Shown one piece after another: positions 32,714 through 41,603 of a DNA stretch of 64,000 bases. The notes beneath the pieces were generated by a model. The model was given only the letters and a program-made list of their open reading frames with translations, had not been told where the DNA came from and searched no databases. The translations under genes were made by a program, and so were the position numbers. Origin of the DNA: Palsa-504 sp963795795 (GTDB lineage: Bacteria; Actinomycetota; Actinomycetes; Streptosporangiales; Streptosporangiaceae); the NCBI GenBank assembly GCA_963795795.1, contig CAWCJS010000034.1, positions 496,001 through 560,000 on the forward strand, written 5' to 3'. Numbering within the stretch: position 1 is the stretch's first letter; every line of letters begins with the position of its first letter.

Positions 32714-35350
32714 CTACTGCGTGCGGCCCGCTGACAGTAGTCGCAGGCCGCGTGCGCGCCGGACGGCCGAGGAGCGGTCACGGACACCGAGCTTGGCGTA
32801 GATGCTGCGAATGTGCGTGCTGACGGTATTCCGCGAAACGCACAGTTCGCTGGCGATCTCGACCCTGGACAGGTTGGTCGGGAGATACCGCAGCACCCTG
32901 AGCTCGCCCGGGCTGAGCTCCTCCGCCGGCGGTGATGGCGACCGGTCTCTGGCCGCTAGAGACGGGCCACGCACGATGTCGAGAATGTCGGTGAGCAGCG
33001 CGGCGTGTGCAGTCTCATGCCCGGGCAGGCCCTCCAGCAGCTCCCGCGAGCCCGTCATCGCGAACGGCAGGACCAGCCGGTCCGGCTCGGACAGGGCCAG
33101 GGCGCGTTCGGCGGCCTGGCTGGCTGCACGCTGATCACCGAGTGCACGGTGGGCGAGGCCGGCGAGCAGCTGGGCCTCCACCAGCGTGACGAAACCGATG
33201 ACCGGCACCGTCCCGTCCAGCACCTCCTGCGCGGCCCGAAGAGCCCCGGCCGGATCACCTTCGGCGAGGCAGATCACGGCGCACGCATTACGGATCTCAC
33301 CCGAGCCGGCCCGGTCGTCATCCAGCGCCGCGAGCAAGACGCGCGCCTCGTCGGTCATCCCGAGGCGGGCTTGCGTGGCCAGCAACCAGCCGGTCACCTC
33401 GCTGGCCAGCGCGTGCGACCCCTCGAGCTGCGATCGCAGGTACTCGGCCGCGCTGAGCTCCTCTAGCGCCTGCTGGTTACGCCCGCGGCCAGCGTGCAGT
33501 ATGCCGCTCCCAAGGTGCATGAGCAGCCTGATGTCCGGCCCCGTGTCTGTCTGCAGGGCCTGTTCGGTTCGGTGCAGCCACCGCTCGGCTTCGTCAAACT
33601 CACCCGTCCATACCAGCGCTCCGGCCAGCGCTATCAGCGCGGGCGCGATCACCGGCTCCGCGCCCCAGCCATGCCGGTCGGCGAGCGCGATTGCCTCTAG
33701 GCAGCGCCGTCGTACCGTGGCGAACGGGCGGACCTTTGACGCGAAGCCGAGCTGCGCCAGGCAGCTGACCTCGAGGTAGGGGCGGCCGATCTCCCGGGCC
33801 AGGACGGCACCGTCCCGGAGGTGCCGCTCGGCGTCCGGAAGCGCCAGCGACCATGCCTCGACGGTTCCCAGGTTCAGCAGCGCCACCGCTCGCAGGTCGC
33901 TGCCGAGCGCGATGTCCTCATCGGACTGCGTGGTCAGCGGGGAGTCCAGGAATTTCACTTGTTCGACGACGCTGGCCAGGTGACCGCGCCGCCTGGCCAG
34001 TGACAGCTTCAGCGACGCGATCGCCACCCGGAGGCGGCGCTGGCGATCCGGGACCGCCGTCTCGGCGTATGTCTCGGCGGCCGCCAGGTGGGCGGCCGCC
34101 TCGTTCAGGTGCCCTTGGCTCAGGTCACCCATGGCTCGTACCAGGGCCAGCTCGGGGTGATCCGCTCCCGGCGGGAACGCCCGCACCAGCGCCTGAATGG
34201 TCTGCGTCTGCCCGTCTAGCGTGAGGCTGAACGAATGGTCGGCCAGGAGCCGGGCCGCGTCGGGCCAGTCGCCCGCCGCCTGGGTGTGCCGGATGGCGTC
34301 AACTACCTGTCCACGCTGGATGAACCAGCTGGCGGCCCGCCGGTGCAGTTCCGGCACGTCCTGGGGCATCCTGCGGCGCAGCTCCAGCCGGAGCAGGTCC
34401 GCGAACAGGTGGTGATAGCGGAACCACATACGCTCGGGGTCGAGCGATACGACGAACGCGTTCGCGTCCTCCAGTTCCAGCAGGATCCGTTCCGACCCAG
34501 GGCGGCTGGTCAGCAGATCGGCCAGCTCACCGTTGACGCGATCGAGCAGGCAGGTGCGCAGCAGCAGACGCTGCACGTCGCCGCGCTGGCGGTCCAGCAT
34601 CTCGGCGAGCAGGTACTCGGCGACCGTGCGGTCGCTGCCGGAGAACTCCGCGACGAACCGCTCGGGGTCTGGGTGATTAGCCAGGGAGATCGCCGCGAGC
34701 CGCAGGCCCGCGGCCCATCCTTCCGTCCGCTGGTGCAGGCGCGCCGTGCCGGCCTCGGACAGCGCGATCCCCGAAGCGTTCAGTAGCTCTCGGGTTTCGC
34801 GTTCGGAAAAACGCAGATCCGGCGCGCGGATCTCGGCCAGCTCACCCTGCAGGCGTAGCTGCTGCAAGCGCAGCCGCAGATCGTGCCGCGTGGACAAGAT
34901 CGCGTGCACGCCCGGGGGGAGGTTCGTCAGCAGGCGCGTGAGCTGGGCCAGCGCCGCCAGCGAGGTGAGCTCGTGGAGATCGTCAATGACCAGCGTGAGG
35001 TCGCCGCGCGCATCGGCGAGCTCCGATATCACCCTGTCGACCATCGCCCGCGCGTTAAAGTCAGGCGTCGCGGCGGACGGTTCGGCGCTGCTGGCCGCTC
35101 CAGTGGCCTGACGGACCGCGTCAAGCAGCGCCAACCAGAAGAGCTGGGCGTCTTGCTGGCCGCGTTGCACTGGCACCACGGCGAGCCGGTGCGGGTGACC
35201 CGGACGGCCCGCCCAGGCCCGGATGAGCGATGTCTTCCCGCTGCCGGCCGGAGCCGAGATGAGGGTCACCTTCCGGGCTGCTGCGCGATCCAGCGCGGTA
35301 AGAAGGTCACCCCGGTCGATCATCCGGAGGCTTGCTGGAGGCACCGTCAC
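32714..35350 (-). CDS. LAL-type (MalT-like) LuxR-family regulator, copy 1
   Basis: 878 residues. The N-terminal STAND ATPase has Walker A SAPAGSGKTS (residues ~31-40) and the Walker B segment LTLVIDDLHEL. The winged-helix region carries RTEGWAAGLRLAA and WFRYHHLFADLLRLELRRR. A long helical TPR-like sensor (~380-790) and a C-terminal LuxR HTH follow (SPGELRVLRYLPTNLSRVEIASELCVSRNTVSTHIRSIY, split across the domain). These proteins activate target genes when a ligand and ATP are bound. The GTG start and ~40 bases of promoter are nearly the same as in copy 2 (50201). Confidence 0.95.
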   Translation of the reverse strand: MTVPPASLRMIDRGDLLTALDRAAARKVTLISAPAGSGKTSLIRAWAGRPGHPHRLAVVPVQRGQQDAQLFWLALLDAVRQATGAASSAEPSAATPDFNARAMVDRVISELADARGDLTLVIDDLHELTSLAALAQLTRLLTNLPPGVHAILSTRHDLRLRLQQLRLQGELAEIRAPDLRFSERETRELLNASGIALSEAGTARLHQRTEGWAAGLRLAAISLANHPDPERFVAEFSGSDRTVAEYLLAEMLDRQRGDVQRLLLRTCLLDRVNGELADLLTSRPGSERILLELEDANAFVVSLDPERMWFRYHHLFADLLRLELRRRMPQDVPELHRRAASWFIQRGQVVDAIRHTQAAGDWPDAARLLADHSFSLTLDGQTQTIQALVRAFPPGADHPELALVRAMGDLSQGHLNEAAAHLAAAETYAETAVPDRQRRLRVAIASLKLSLARRRGHLASVVEQVKFLDSPLTTQSDEDIALGSDLRAVALLNLGTVEAWSLALPDAERHLRDGAVLAREIGRPYLEVSCLAQLGFASKVRPFATVRRRCLEAIALADRHGWGAEPVIAPALIALAGALVWTGEFDEAERWLHRTEQALQTDTGPDIRLLMHLGSGILHAGRGRNQQALEELSAAEYLRSQLEGSHALASEVTGWLLATQARLGMTDEARVLLAALDDDRAGSGEIRNACAVICLAEGDPAGALRAAQEVLDGTVPVIGFVTLVEAQLLAGLAHRALGDQRAASQAAERALALSEPDRLVLPFAMTGSRELLEGLPGHETAHAALLTDILDIVRGPSLAARDRSPSPPAEELSPGELRVLRYLPTNLSRVEIASELCVSRNTVSTHIRSIYAKLGVRDRSSAVRRARGLRLLSAGRTQ

Positions 35351-35392
35351 AGGCCCGCCCTGGTATCTACGCCCGACACCCTAGCGTCGGCG
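35351..35392 (-). promoter_or_regulatory. Conserved LAL gene promoter, copy 1
   Basis: The ~40 bases before the LAL1 GTG share long identical blocks with those before LAL2: TAGGG-x-GTCGG, then GTAGATACCA and GGCCT directly before the GTG. TAGATA resembles a -10 element, and its distance to the GTG (13-14 bases) implies a very short leader. The three-half-site operator is absent here, so the regulators seem not to use it on themselves. Confidence 0.5.
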
Positions 35393-35466
35393 CCACACTC
35401 GCGGCACCTGCCCTCTCGATACCAGTCGAGCGGAGGCAGTGTCAACGGCGGTAGGTCATAGCCGTC

Positions 35467-35495
35467 TCACCTCATCCGGGTGATGTGGGTTCACC
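35467..35495 (+). promoter_or_regulatory. LAL-regulon operator, orphan 29-bp copy
   Basis: Exact TCACC-N7-GGTGA-N7-TCACC. It is followed after exactly 23 bases by an ATG GAC CCA GCG, as in the small-protein genes (MDPG/MDPA starts), but the reading frame then leaves the family. It appears to be the surviving front of a further small-protein copy. Confidence 0.65.
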
Positions 35496-35518
35496 TGCAA
35501 ACCCATGACCATGACGCC

Positions 35519-35618
35519 ATGGACCCAGCGCTTGTGCTCATACCACCTGGCCTCCGATGCGGCGGCCGCGATGACCGGCCAGGTGCTGTGCGCCGACGGC
35601 GGTCTCATCATGAGGTAG
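35519..35618 (+). pseudogene. Chimeric relic: small-protein start joined to an SDR C-terminus
   Basis: The first codons from 35519 (MDPA) copy the start of the LAL-associated small proteins. From about 35547 another frame reads LASDAAAAMTGQVLCADGGL and IMR before TAG. That is the typical C-terminus of a short-chain dehydrogenase (SD-x-A-x-x-TGQVL-x-x-DGG). The parts must have been joined by a deletion. There is no complete gene. Confidence 0.65.
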
Positions 35619-35711
35619 CCAGCGGCTGAGCGCATCCAGCCCGATCCACCAGCCCCGGGATCGGCTCAGACCCACTTCTTGCGGAAACCACGTCACGAAA
35701 GGCGGACCACG

Positions 35712-36367
35712 ATGACTATTTCGGACAGCACGGTTGCCATCATCGGCACCGGCAACATCGGCAGCATCCTCGCGACGAACTTCGCGGCAGGAGGTCAGGA
35801 CTTCCTGCTGGCTAGCCGCGACCAGGAGGCCGCTCCGCAAGATCGCGTCCGGCCTCGGCGCCCACGCCGAAGCGGTGAGCGTGGACGAGGCGGTCGACCG
35901 GGCCGATGTCCTGGTGCTGGCTGTCTGGCTCGACGCCTTCGAGCAGCTCGTCGCCCAGTACGGTGGGCGGCTCGCCGGCAAGATAATCGTCGACCCCACC
36001 AACCCGGTCGGACCGGACGCCGACGGCAACTACCGCAAGGTCATTCCCGAGCAGGAGTCCTCGGGCCAGATCCTGGCCGGCCTGCTGCCGACCGGGGCGC
36101 GGCTGGTCAAGGCGTTCGGCACGCTGTCAGCGCCCACCCTGGCTGCGGTCGCACGGCAGGCTCCCGGAGCGCGCCGCGCTGTTCTACGCCGCGGACGACG
36201 ACGGAGCAGGCGACCTGGTCGCGGACCTGATCCGCGTGAGCGGCTATGAGCCGGTCCACGTGGGCGGCCTGGACCAGTCCATCCGCATCGAGATGTTCGG
36301 CGACCTGCACGAATACGGTGCCCTGGGACGGGCCGTGACCAAATCAGAGGCACTGGCGGCGGTCTGA
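35712..36367 (+). pseudogene. NADP/F420-type oxidoreductase (NADPH:F420 reductase-like), two frameshifts
   Basis: Three frames must be joined. Frame one (35712-~35830): STVAIIGTGNIGSILATNFA, the Rossmann motif. Frame two (~35835-36160): KIASGLGAHAEAVSVDEAV, ADVLVLAVWLDAF, KIIVDPTNPVGPD, LVKAFGTLSAPT. Frame three (~36170-36367): ALFYAADDDGAGDLVADLI, GYEPVHVGGL and the end EALAAV. The whole resembles a ~215-residue coenzyme-F420-dependent NADP reductase. The leader (CACGAAAGG-x-GGACCA) is shared with the start at 53900. Two independent shifts argue for real decay unless the sequence is poor here. Confidence 0.75.
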
Positions 36368-36514
36368 CGTAAACAGCCCAACGTGGACGGGCATCCAGTT
36401 ATCGGTCGTACTTGCCGCGCGAGGACTGGTATTAGTGTTACCTCGACCGGCTTGTATTCGAACTCGAGGGTGCCCGCCGGCACCGTCGCACTCCTGACCG
36501 ATGGGGCCGCATCG

Positions 36515-37795
36515 ATGTCGATGTTTGACTACGACGCCCGGCCGGTCACGCCGGGCGTCGTCCTCGTGGGCACGACGACCTCACGCGGCGGGTACGCCAT
36601 CCGTGATTTCCTCAGCCGCAACGGCTACCCGTTCGAGTGGATCGACGTCGGCCAGCCCGAAGCGGTGCGGGCGGTCCTGGGGGTCGCCGAAGTGGAGCCG
36701 TCGGCGCTGCCGCTGTGCATCCTCCCGGACGGGTCGCGGCTGGTAGCTGCGACCGTGGAACAGGTCGCCGCCGGTCTGGGCATGGTAGCGGCCCCGGCGC
36801 GGCCGGAATACGACCTGGCGATCGTAGGGGCGGGACCGGCCGGGCTGGCCGCCGCGGTCAACGCGGCGTCTGAGGGTCTGCGCACCGTCGTCATCGAGAT
36901 GGTGGCGCCGGGCGGCCAGGCCGGGACCACGTCGATGATCGAGAACTACCTCGGTTTCCCCGCCGGGATCAGCGGCAGTGAACTGGCGACCCGGGCGACG
37001 GTGCAGGCGCGCCGGTTCGGTGCCGAATTGCTGCTGGCCAGGCCTTTGGTCGGCGTCTCGGCCGACGGGCCTGGCTATATCGCCGGCCTGTCGGACGGCA
37101 CGCTGATCCGCGGGCGGGCGGTGCTCCTGGCCAGCGGCGTCGAGTGGCGCCGCCTGGACGTGCCCGGGGTCGATGACCTGCTCGGCGCCGGGGTGTACTA
37201 CGGCGCCGGGCCGAGCGAGGCGCTGGCCTGCACGGATTCCCAGGTCGTCGTGGTCGGCGGCGGCAACTCGGCGGGCCAGGCGGTCGTCCGGTTCTCCCGG
37301 TACGCCAAGCAGGTCACGTTGCTGGTCCGCGGCCGCGACCTCGGCGCGTCGATGTCGCAGTACCTCATCGACCAGGTGACGGCGATCCCGAACGTCCAGG
37401 TGCGGGTGCGCACGCAAGTAGTGGGCCTGGAGGCCGAGGACCGCCTGCGGGCCGTTATCGTGCGCTCCGGGGACAGCGCCGATCCCGCGCGGGTGCCAGC
37501 CGATGCCTTGTTTATTTGCATCGGCGGCGTGCCCCGCACCGACGGCGCCGCGGGGATCGGGCTGCTCACCAACGCGGCCGGGTACCTGGTGACCGGCAGC
37601 GATGCCGCCAGTGACCCGGGCACGAGCTGGCCTCTGCGCCGGGAGCCGCTGCCGCTGGAGACCAGCCGACCCGGAGTATTCGCCGCGGGGGACGTGCGCT
37701 GCGGGTCGGTCAAACGCTGCTCAGCTGCCATCGGCGAGGGATCAATGGCCGTGGCGCTCGTCCACCGCTGGCTGGCGGAGGTGGGCGGTGAGTGA
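36515..37795 (+). CDS. Thioredoxin-reductase-like FAD oxidoreductase without CxxC
   Basis: About 426 residues. An N-terminal ~95-residue glutaredoxin/thioredoxin-like domain (GGYAIRDFLSRNGYPFEWIDV, LCILPDG) has no active cysteines. It is followed by a TrxB-like core: FAD motif DLAIVGAGPAGLAAAVNAAS, GGQAGTTSMIENYLGFP where TrxB would have Cys-x-x-Cys later, NAD(P) motif VVVVGGGNSAGQA, and GVFAAGDVRCGSVKR. The absence of the redox cysteines excludes thioredoxin reduction in the usual way. It overlaps the LUD gene by eight bases. The start is uncertain (ATG at 36515 or 36521). Confidence 0.85.
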   Translation: MSMFDYDARPVTPGVVLVGTTTSRGGYAIRDFLSRNGYPFEWIDVGQPEAVRAVLGVAEVEPSALPLCILPDGSRLVAATVEQVAAGLGMVAAPARPEYDLAIVGAGPAGLAAAVNAASEGLRTVVIEMVAPGGQAGTTSMIENYLGFPAGISGSELATRATVQARRFGAELLLARPLVGVSADGPGYIAGLSDGTLIRGRAVLLASGVEWRRLDVPGVDDLLGAGVYYGAGPSEALACTDSQVVVVGGGNSAGQAVVRFSRYAKQVTLLVRGRDLGASMSQYLIDQVTAIPNVQVRVRTQVVGLEAEDRLRAVIVRSGDSADPARVPADALFICIGGVPRTDGAAGIGLLTNAAGYLVTGSDAASDPGTSWPLRREPLPLETSRPGVFAAGDVRCGSVKRCSAAIGEGSMAVALVHRWLAEVGGE

Positions 37796-38441
37796 GCAGC
37801 ACGCGCTAGCAGACCCGGGTGCCACGGCGGCCTCGGAGTTCGCCGAGCTCGCCACCGGTGAGCAGATCGCCACGGCCGCAGCGGCACTGGAGCGCAACGG
37901 CATCCTGCCGCTGCTGGCCGCCACCGGTGCTGACGCGAGGATCCTGGTCGGCACCCTCCTCACGGCCGACGCCGAGGTCTATAACAACACCTCCCAGACG
38001 CTCGAAACCACCGGCATAGCCGACGACATCGAACGGTCCGGCCGCTACCAGCCGCTCCGGCTGCGGCTGTACCGGATGGACCGGGAAATGCAGCACCGCG
38101 AGATGCGCACCCTGGCCGCGTCGCCGGACTACGTCGTCGGCAGCGTGCACGCGCTGACCGAAGGCGGATCGCTGCTCATCGCGTCGGCCAGCGGCAGCCA
38201 GCTGGGCCCGCTCGCATCGGGCACGGGGCAGGTGATCCTGGTCATCGGGGCCCAGAAGATCGTCCGCGACGTCGCCACCGGGATGCGGCGTATCTACGAG
38301 TACTGCTACCCGCTCGAGGACGCCCGGGCCCGGCGAGCCTACGGAGTGCCCAGCGGGGTGAACAACATCCTCATCATCAACAAGGTGATGACGCCCGGCC
38401 GGGTCACCGCGATCATCGTCAACGAGCGCCTCGGCTTCTGA
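37788..38441 (+). CDS. LUD-domain protein (LutC-like, DUF162)
   Basis: A 217-residue LUD-domain protein: FAELATGEQIATAAAALERNGI, SQTLETTGIADDIE, YVVGSVHALTEGGSLLIASASGSQLGPLASG, VIGAQKIVRDVATGMRRI, and the ending NNILIINKVMTPGRVTAIIVNE. LUD proteins take part in lactate utilisation or unknown oxidoreductive steps; LutA/LutB partners are absent. The GTG start inside the flavoprotein gene shows translational coupling, so the two may form one redox unit. Confidence 0.9.
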   Translation: MSEQHALADPGATAASEFAELATGEQIATAAAALERNGILPLLAATGADARILVGTLLTADAEVYNNTSQTLETTGIADDIERSGRYQPLRLRLYRMDREMQHREMRTLAASPDYVVGSVHALTEGGSLLIASASGSQLGPLASGTGQVILVIGAQKIVRDVATGMRRIYEYCYPLEDARARRAYGVPSGVNNILIINKVMTPGRVTAIIVNERLGF

Positions 38442-38491
38442 TCACCGCGAGCCCACTGCGACGAACAGGGCGCAGCTGGCAGACTGGGGGC

Positions 38492-39494
38492 ATGGCTGAG
38501 CCGCCGGTGAGCCAGGGCGGGAGCGGCCTGCCCGCGTGGCTGGAACCAGAGCTGGCCACGCTCACCGAGGACAGGTTCTCCGACGCGGCCTGGATCTTCG
38601 AGCGCAAGCTCGACGGTGAACGCTGCCTGGCGTTCGCCGACGGGCGGCGGGGTGCGGCTGATGACCCGCAACCAGCATGAGATCACTACCACCTTCCCGG
38701 AGATCGCCGACGCGCTGGCCGCCGAGGGCCGTGAGCCTTGCGTCGTCGACGGGGAGATCGTCGCGTTCGACGGGAGCCAGACCCGTTTCGAGCAGCTGCA
38801 GCAGCGGCTCGGTCAGGCCCGGCCCAGCGAGGCCCTGCTCGCCGCGGTCCCTGCCTACTTCTACCTGTTCGACGTGCTGTACGCCGGTAACCGGGACACC
38901 CGGCCACTGCCGCTGCTGGAACGCAAGCGGATCCTGCGCGGGCTGCTGTCCTTCGGCCACCCGCTGCGCTACACCGAGCACCGGGACACCGATGGGGAAG
39001 CGTACTACCACGAGGCGTGCCGCCTGGGCTGGGAAGGTCTCATCGCCAAACGGGCCGACTCGCCGTACCGCGCCGGACGGACCAAGGACTGGCTGAAGTT
39101 CAAGTGCATCACGGGCCAGGAGTTCGTCATCGGCGGCTTCACCGACCCGCAGCGCTCGCGCATCGGGTTCGGCGCGCTGCTGCTTGGCTACTACGACACC
39201 AGCGGCCGACTCGTGTACGCGGGCAAGGTGGGCACTGGCTTCGACAACCAGACGCTGCGCAGCCTGCATGACCGCCTGGCCGCCATCCAGCGGCCCACCC
39301 CCGCCTTCGCCGCCGGCAAACTGCCCCGCTCACGGGTGCACTGGGTCGAGCCGCGGCTCGTCGGCCAGGTCGCGTTCACCGAATGGACCGACGCCGGGGA
39401 GCTGCGCCACCCACGGTTCCAGGGGCTGCGGGACGACAAGGATCCTCGCGAGGTGGTCCGGGAGATCCCGGCCAGCGGGGAAGACCGGTCATGA
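38492..39494 (+). pseudogene. ATP-dependent DNA ligase (LigD ligase-domain type), frameshift
   Basis: The ATG at 38492 (GGGGG upstream) gives an N-terminus ending in the adenylation motif ERKLDGERCLAF, with the nucleophilic Lys, but the frame stops at 38678. A shift at ~38645, in a G-rich run, restores the rest: VRLMTRNQHEITTTFPEI, VVDGEIVAFDG, FYLFDVLYAG, WEGLIAKRADSPY, WLKFKC, then the OB domain (EFVIGGFTDP to GKVGTGF) and FTEWTDAGELRHPRF. All nucleotidyl-transferase motifs are intact, about 333 residues in total. It probably serves NHEJ-like or repair ligation; no Ku gene is in the window. A sequencing indel is plausible. Confidence 0.85.
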
Positions 39495-39562
39495 GCGCCC
39501 GGCTGGCCTGGTGACGGCGCAATACCGGACGGGATGCGCCGGCCGTGTGGTGGGAGGCGAGG

Positions 39563-41161
39563 ATGGCTGACGTCCGGCGGGGCGGGGCCGGGATCGGGGA
39601 ACTCGCGCGGGAGCGCCTGGGCTTCGAGCGGCTCCGCCCCGGGCAGGCAGAGGCGGTCCAGGCGCTGGCCGGCGGCCGCGACGTGCTGGCGGTACTGCCG
39701 ACCGGCGGCGGGAAATCGGCGATCTACGAACTGGCCGGGATGCTGCGGGACGGGCCGACGGTCATCGTGTCGCCGCTGATCGCGCTGCAGGACGATCAGC
39801 TGGCCCACCTGCGCGCGGCGGACCTGCAGGCCGTCGTGCTGAACTCCCAGCAGTCAGCCGGGGCGCATACCGACGCGCTGCTCGCCTCGTGCGACTCGGG
39901 CACGTTCGTGTTCCTCGCGCCCGAGCAGCTGGCCAACTCCAAGACCCGCGAGGCGCTACGACGCGCCCGGCCGGGCCTGTTCGTCGTGGACGAAGCGCAC
40001 CTGATCAGCCAGTGGGGCCACGACTTCCGCCCGGACTACATGCGGCTGGGCGCGCAGGCCGAGGCGGCCGGCGCGCCGGTCCGCCTGGCGCTGACCGCGA
40101 CCGCCGCGCCCCCGGTGCGGCAAGAGATCATCCGGCGGCTCGGCCTGGCCGATCCGGTCGTGGTCATCGGCGACTTCGACCGGCCGTCCATCCAGCTGTC
40201 GGTGCACCGGTCGCTCACCGAGTCAGACAAACAGCAGGAACTGGCCCAGGCGGCGAGCGAGTTGGCCGGACCGGGGATCGTCTACGCGGCCACGCACGCC
40301 AGCGCCCAGGCAGCCTACGACACGCTGTCCGGCACGGGCGAGCGGGTGACGCTCTACCACGCCGGGCTGTCCGCTCGCGTCCGGCGGGATGCGATGGAGG
40401 CGTTCCTGGGCGGTTCGGTCCGCATCATCGCGGCCACGATCGCCTTCGGCATGGGGATCGACAAGCCGGATGTGCGCTGGGTCGTGCATTTCGATCCGCC
40501 GCCGTCGCTGGACGCGTACTACCAGGAGTTCGGGCGCGCCGGCCGGGACGGCCAGGCCTCCCGCGCGCGGCTGCTCTACCGCTATGAGGACTTCGAGATG
40601 GCACGTCACCTGAGCATCCGCGGCGTCTCCAGTGAGGTGGTCGCGCCCGCTGCGGCGGCGCTCGCGGCGGGCCAGCCGATCGAGCCCGGTGCGCGGCAGC
40701 AGACAGCCGCGCTGGTCCGGCTGGCGGATCTCGGCGCGGTCTACTGGCCAGCCGACGGCGAGGTCCGCTGGACCGGGACGATGAGCGTTGTGCAGGCGCT
40801 GGCTGCGTCGGACACCCAGACGCAGCGCGAGGACGAGGTGGAGCGCACCCGGCTGGCGATGATGCGCCGCTACGCCGAGCACCCCGGATGCCGACGGTCG
40901 TTCCTCCTTACTTACTTCGGGCAGGATTACTCGGGCCCCTGCGGGAACTGCGACAACGACCTCGACCACCCGGAGGCACCGCCGGCCGGTGTCCCGTTCG
41001 CGGTCGGCACCCACGTGGTGAGCGAACGCTGGGGCGCAGGAACGGTGCAGCGCTACGACGGCGACCACGTCACCGTGCTGTTCGATGAGCACGGCTACCG
41101 CGAGATGCTCGTACCGCTCGTACTCGACCGCGGCCTCCTGCGCCCCGCAGCGGACACCTGA
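39563..41161 (+). CDS. RecQ-like superfamily 2 DNA helicase
   Basis: 532 residues. Motifs: LRPGQAEAVQALAGGRDVLAV (motif 0), Walker A LPTGGGKS, VSPLIALQDDQ, DEAH box VVDEAHLISQWGHDFRPDY, LTATA, and the second RecA domain with HAGLSARVRRDAM, ATIAFGMGIDKPDVRWVVH and QEFGRAGRDGQ. A RecQ-type zinc cluster follows (GCRRSFLLTYFG... GPCGNCDN). A ~70-residue C-terminal beta domain starts AVGTHVVSERWGAGTVQRY, without the HRDC domain of canonical RecQ. ATG is preceded by GGAGG. It is near the DNA ligase, so a repair pair is likely. Confidence 0.94.
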   Translation: MADVRRGGAGIGELARERLGFERLRPGQAEAVQALAGGRDVLAVLPTGGGKSAIYELAGMLRDGPTVIVSPLIALQDDQLAHLRAADLQAVVLNSQQSAGAHTDALLASCDSGTFVFLAPEQLANSKTREALRRARPGLFVVDEAHLISQWGHDFRPDYMRLGAQAEAAGAPVRLALTATAAPPVRQEIIRRLGLADPVVVIGDFDRPSIQLSVHRSLTESDKQQELAQAASELAGPGIVYAATHASAQAAYDTLSGTGERVTLYHAGLSARVRRDAMEAFLGGSVRIIAATIAFGMGIDKPDVRWVVHFDPPPSLDAYYQEFGRAGRDGQASRARLLYRYEDFEMARHLSIRGVSSEVVAPAAAALAAGQPIEPGARQQTAALVRLADLGAVYWPADGEVRWTGTMSVVQALAASDTQTQREDEVERTRLAMMRRYAEHPGCRRSFLLTYFGQDYSGPCGNCDNDLDHPEAPPAGVPFAVGTHVVSERWGAGTVQRYDGDHVTVLFDEHGYREMLVPLVLDRGLLRPAADT

Positions 41162-41170
41162 CCCTCCTGC

Positions 41171-41578
41171 TCAGACCGGGGGAAGAGGATCTGCTGGCCA
41201 AGCGCCACGGACTTGGTACGCCTCGTCCGGGCCGGGCCAGGGTGGCATCGTCACGGCTACCGCGGCGAGCGGATCGTTGCTCGTGCACCGGAACTGGAAA
41301 TGCGTACCCACCGGAATAGAAACACAGGTACCCGGCCCCAGTGGAACCGTCTCCGCCCGCCCGGACTGACATCGCCACATCTGACCCTGCCCGCGCAGGA
41401 CGTACCAGATCTCATCGACGGACCGGTGAGCCACGGCCTGGGACACCCGGCCAGCGCCCAGCTCGAAGTGCGCCATCCCGCCGCCAGCGAGGTGCAGCAG
41501 GATTCGCACATCCGAGCGGTCCGGCGCGACGGCATCGGGAACATCAGGCAGTTGCCTGGTTTCAAAATCCCAGTCCAC
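41171..41578 (-). CDS. Cupin-domain protein
   Basis: A 135-residue single cupin. The first motif appears as MAHFELGAGRVSQAVAHRSVDEIWYVLRG, and the second as PLGPGTCVSIPVGTHFQFRC. The metal-ligand pattern (H-x3-E...Y, G-x5-P-x-G-x2-H) is partly kept: H, E and the terminal H are present. Roles range from isomerase to sensor. GTG at 41578 is the likely start with GAGATG upstream. It is 25 bases upstream of nothing else on its strand and convergent with recQ. The function is unassigned. Confidence 0.82.
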   Translation of the reverse strand: MDWDFETRQLPDVPDAVAPDRSDVRILLHLAGGGMAHFELGAGRVSQAVAHRSVDEIWYVLRGQGQMWRCQSGRAETVPLGPGTCVSIPVGTHFQFRCTSNDPLAAVAVTMPPWPGPDEAYQVRGAWPADPLPPV

Positions 41579-41603
41579 GGCGCCATCATCTCTGGGCGGG
41601 CAC

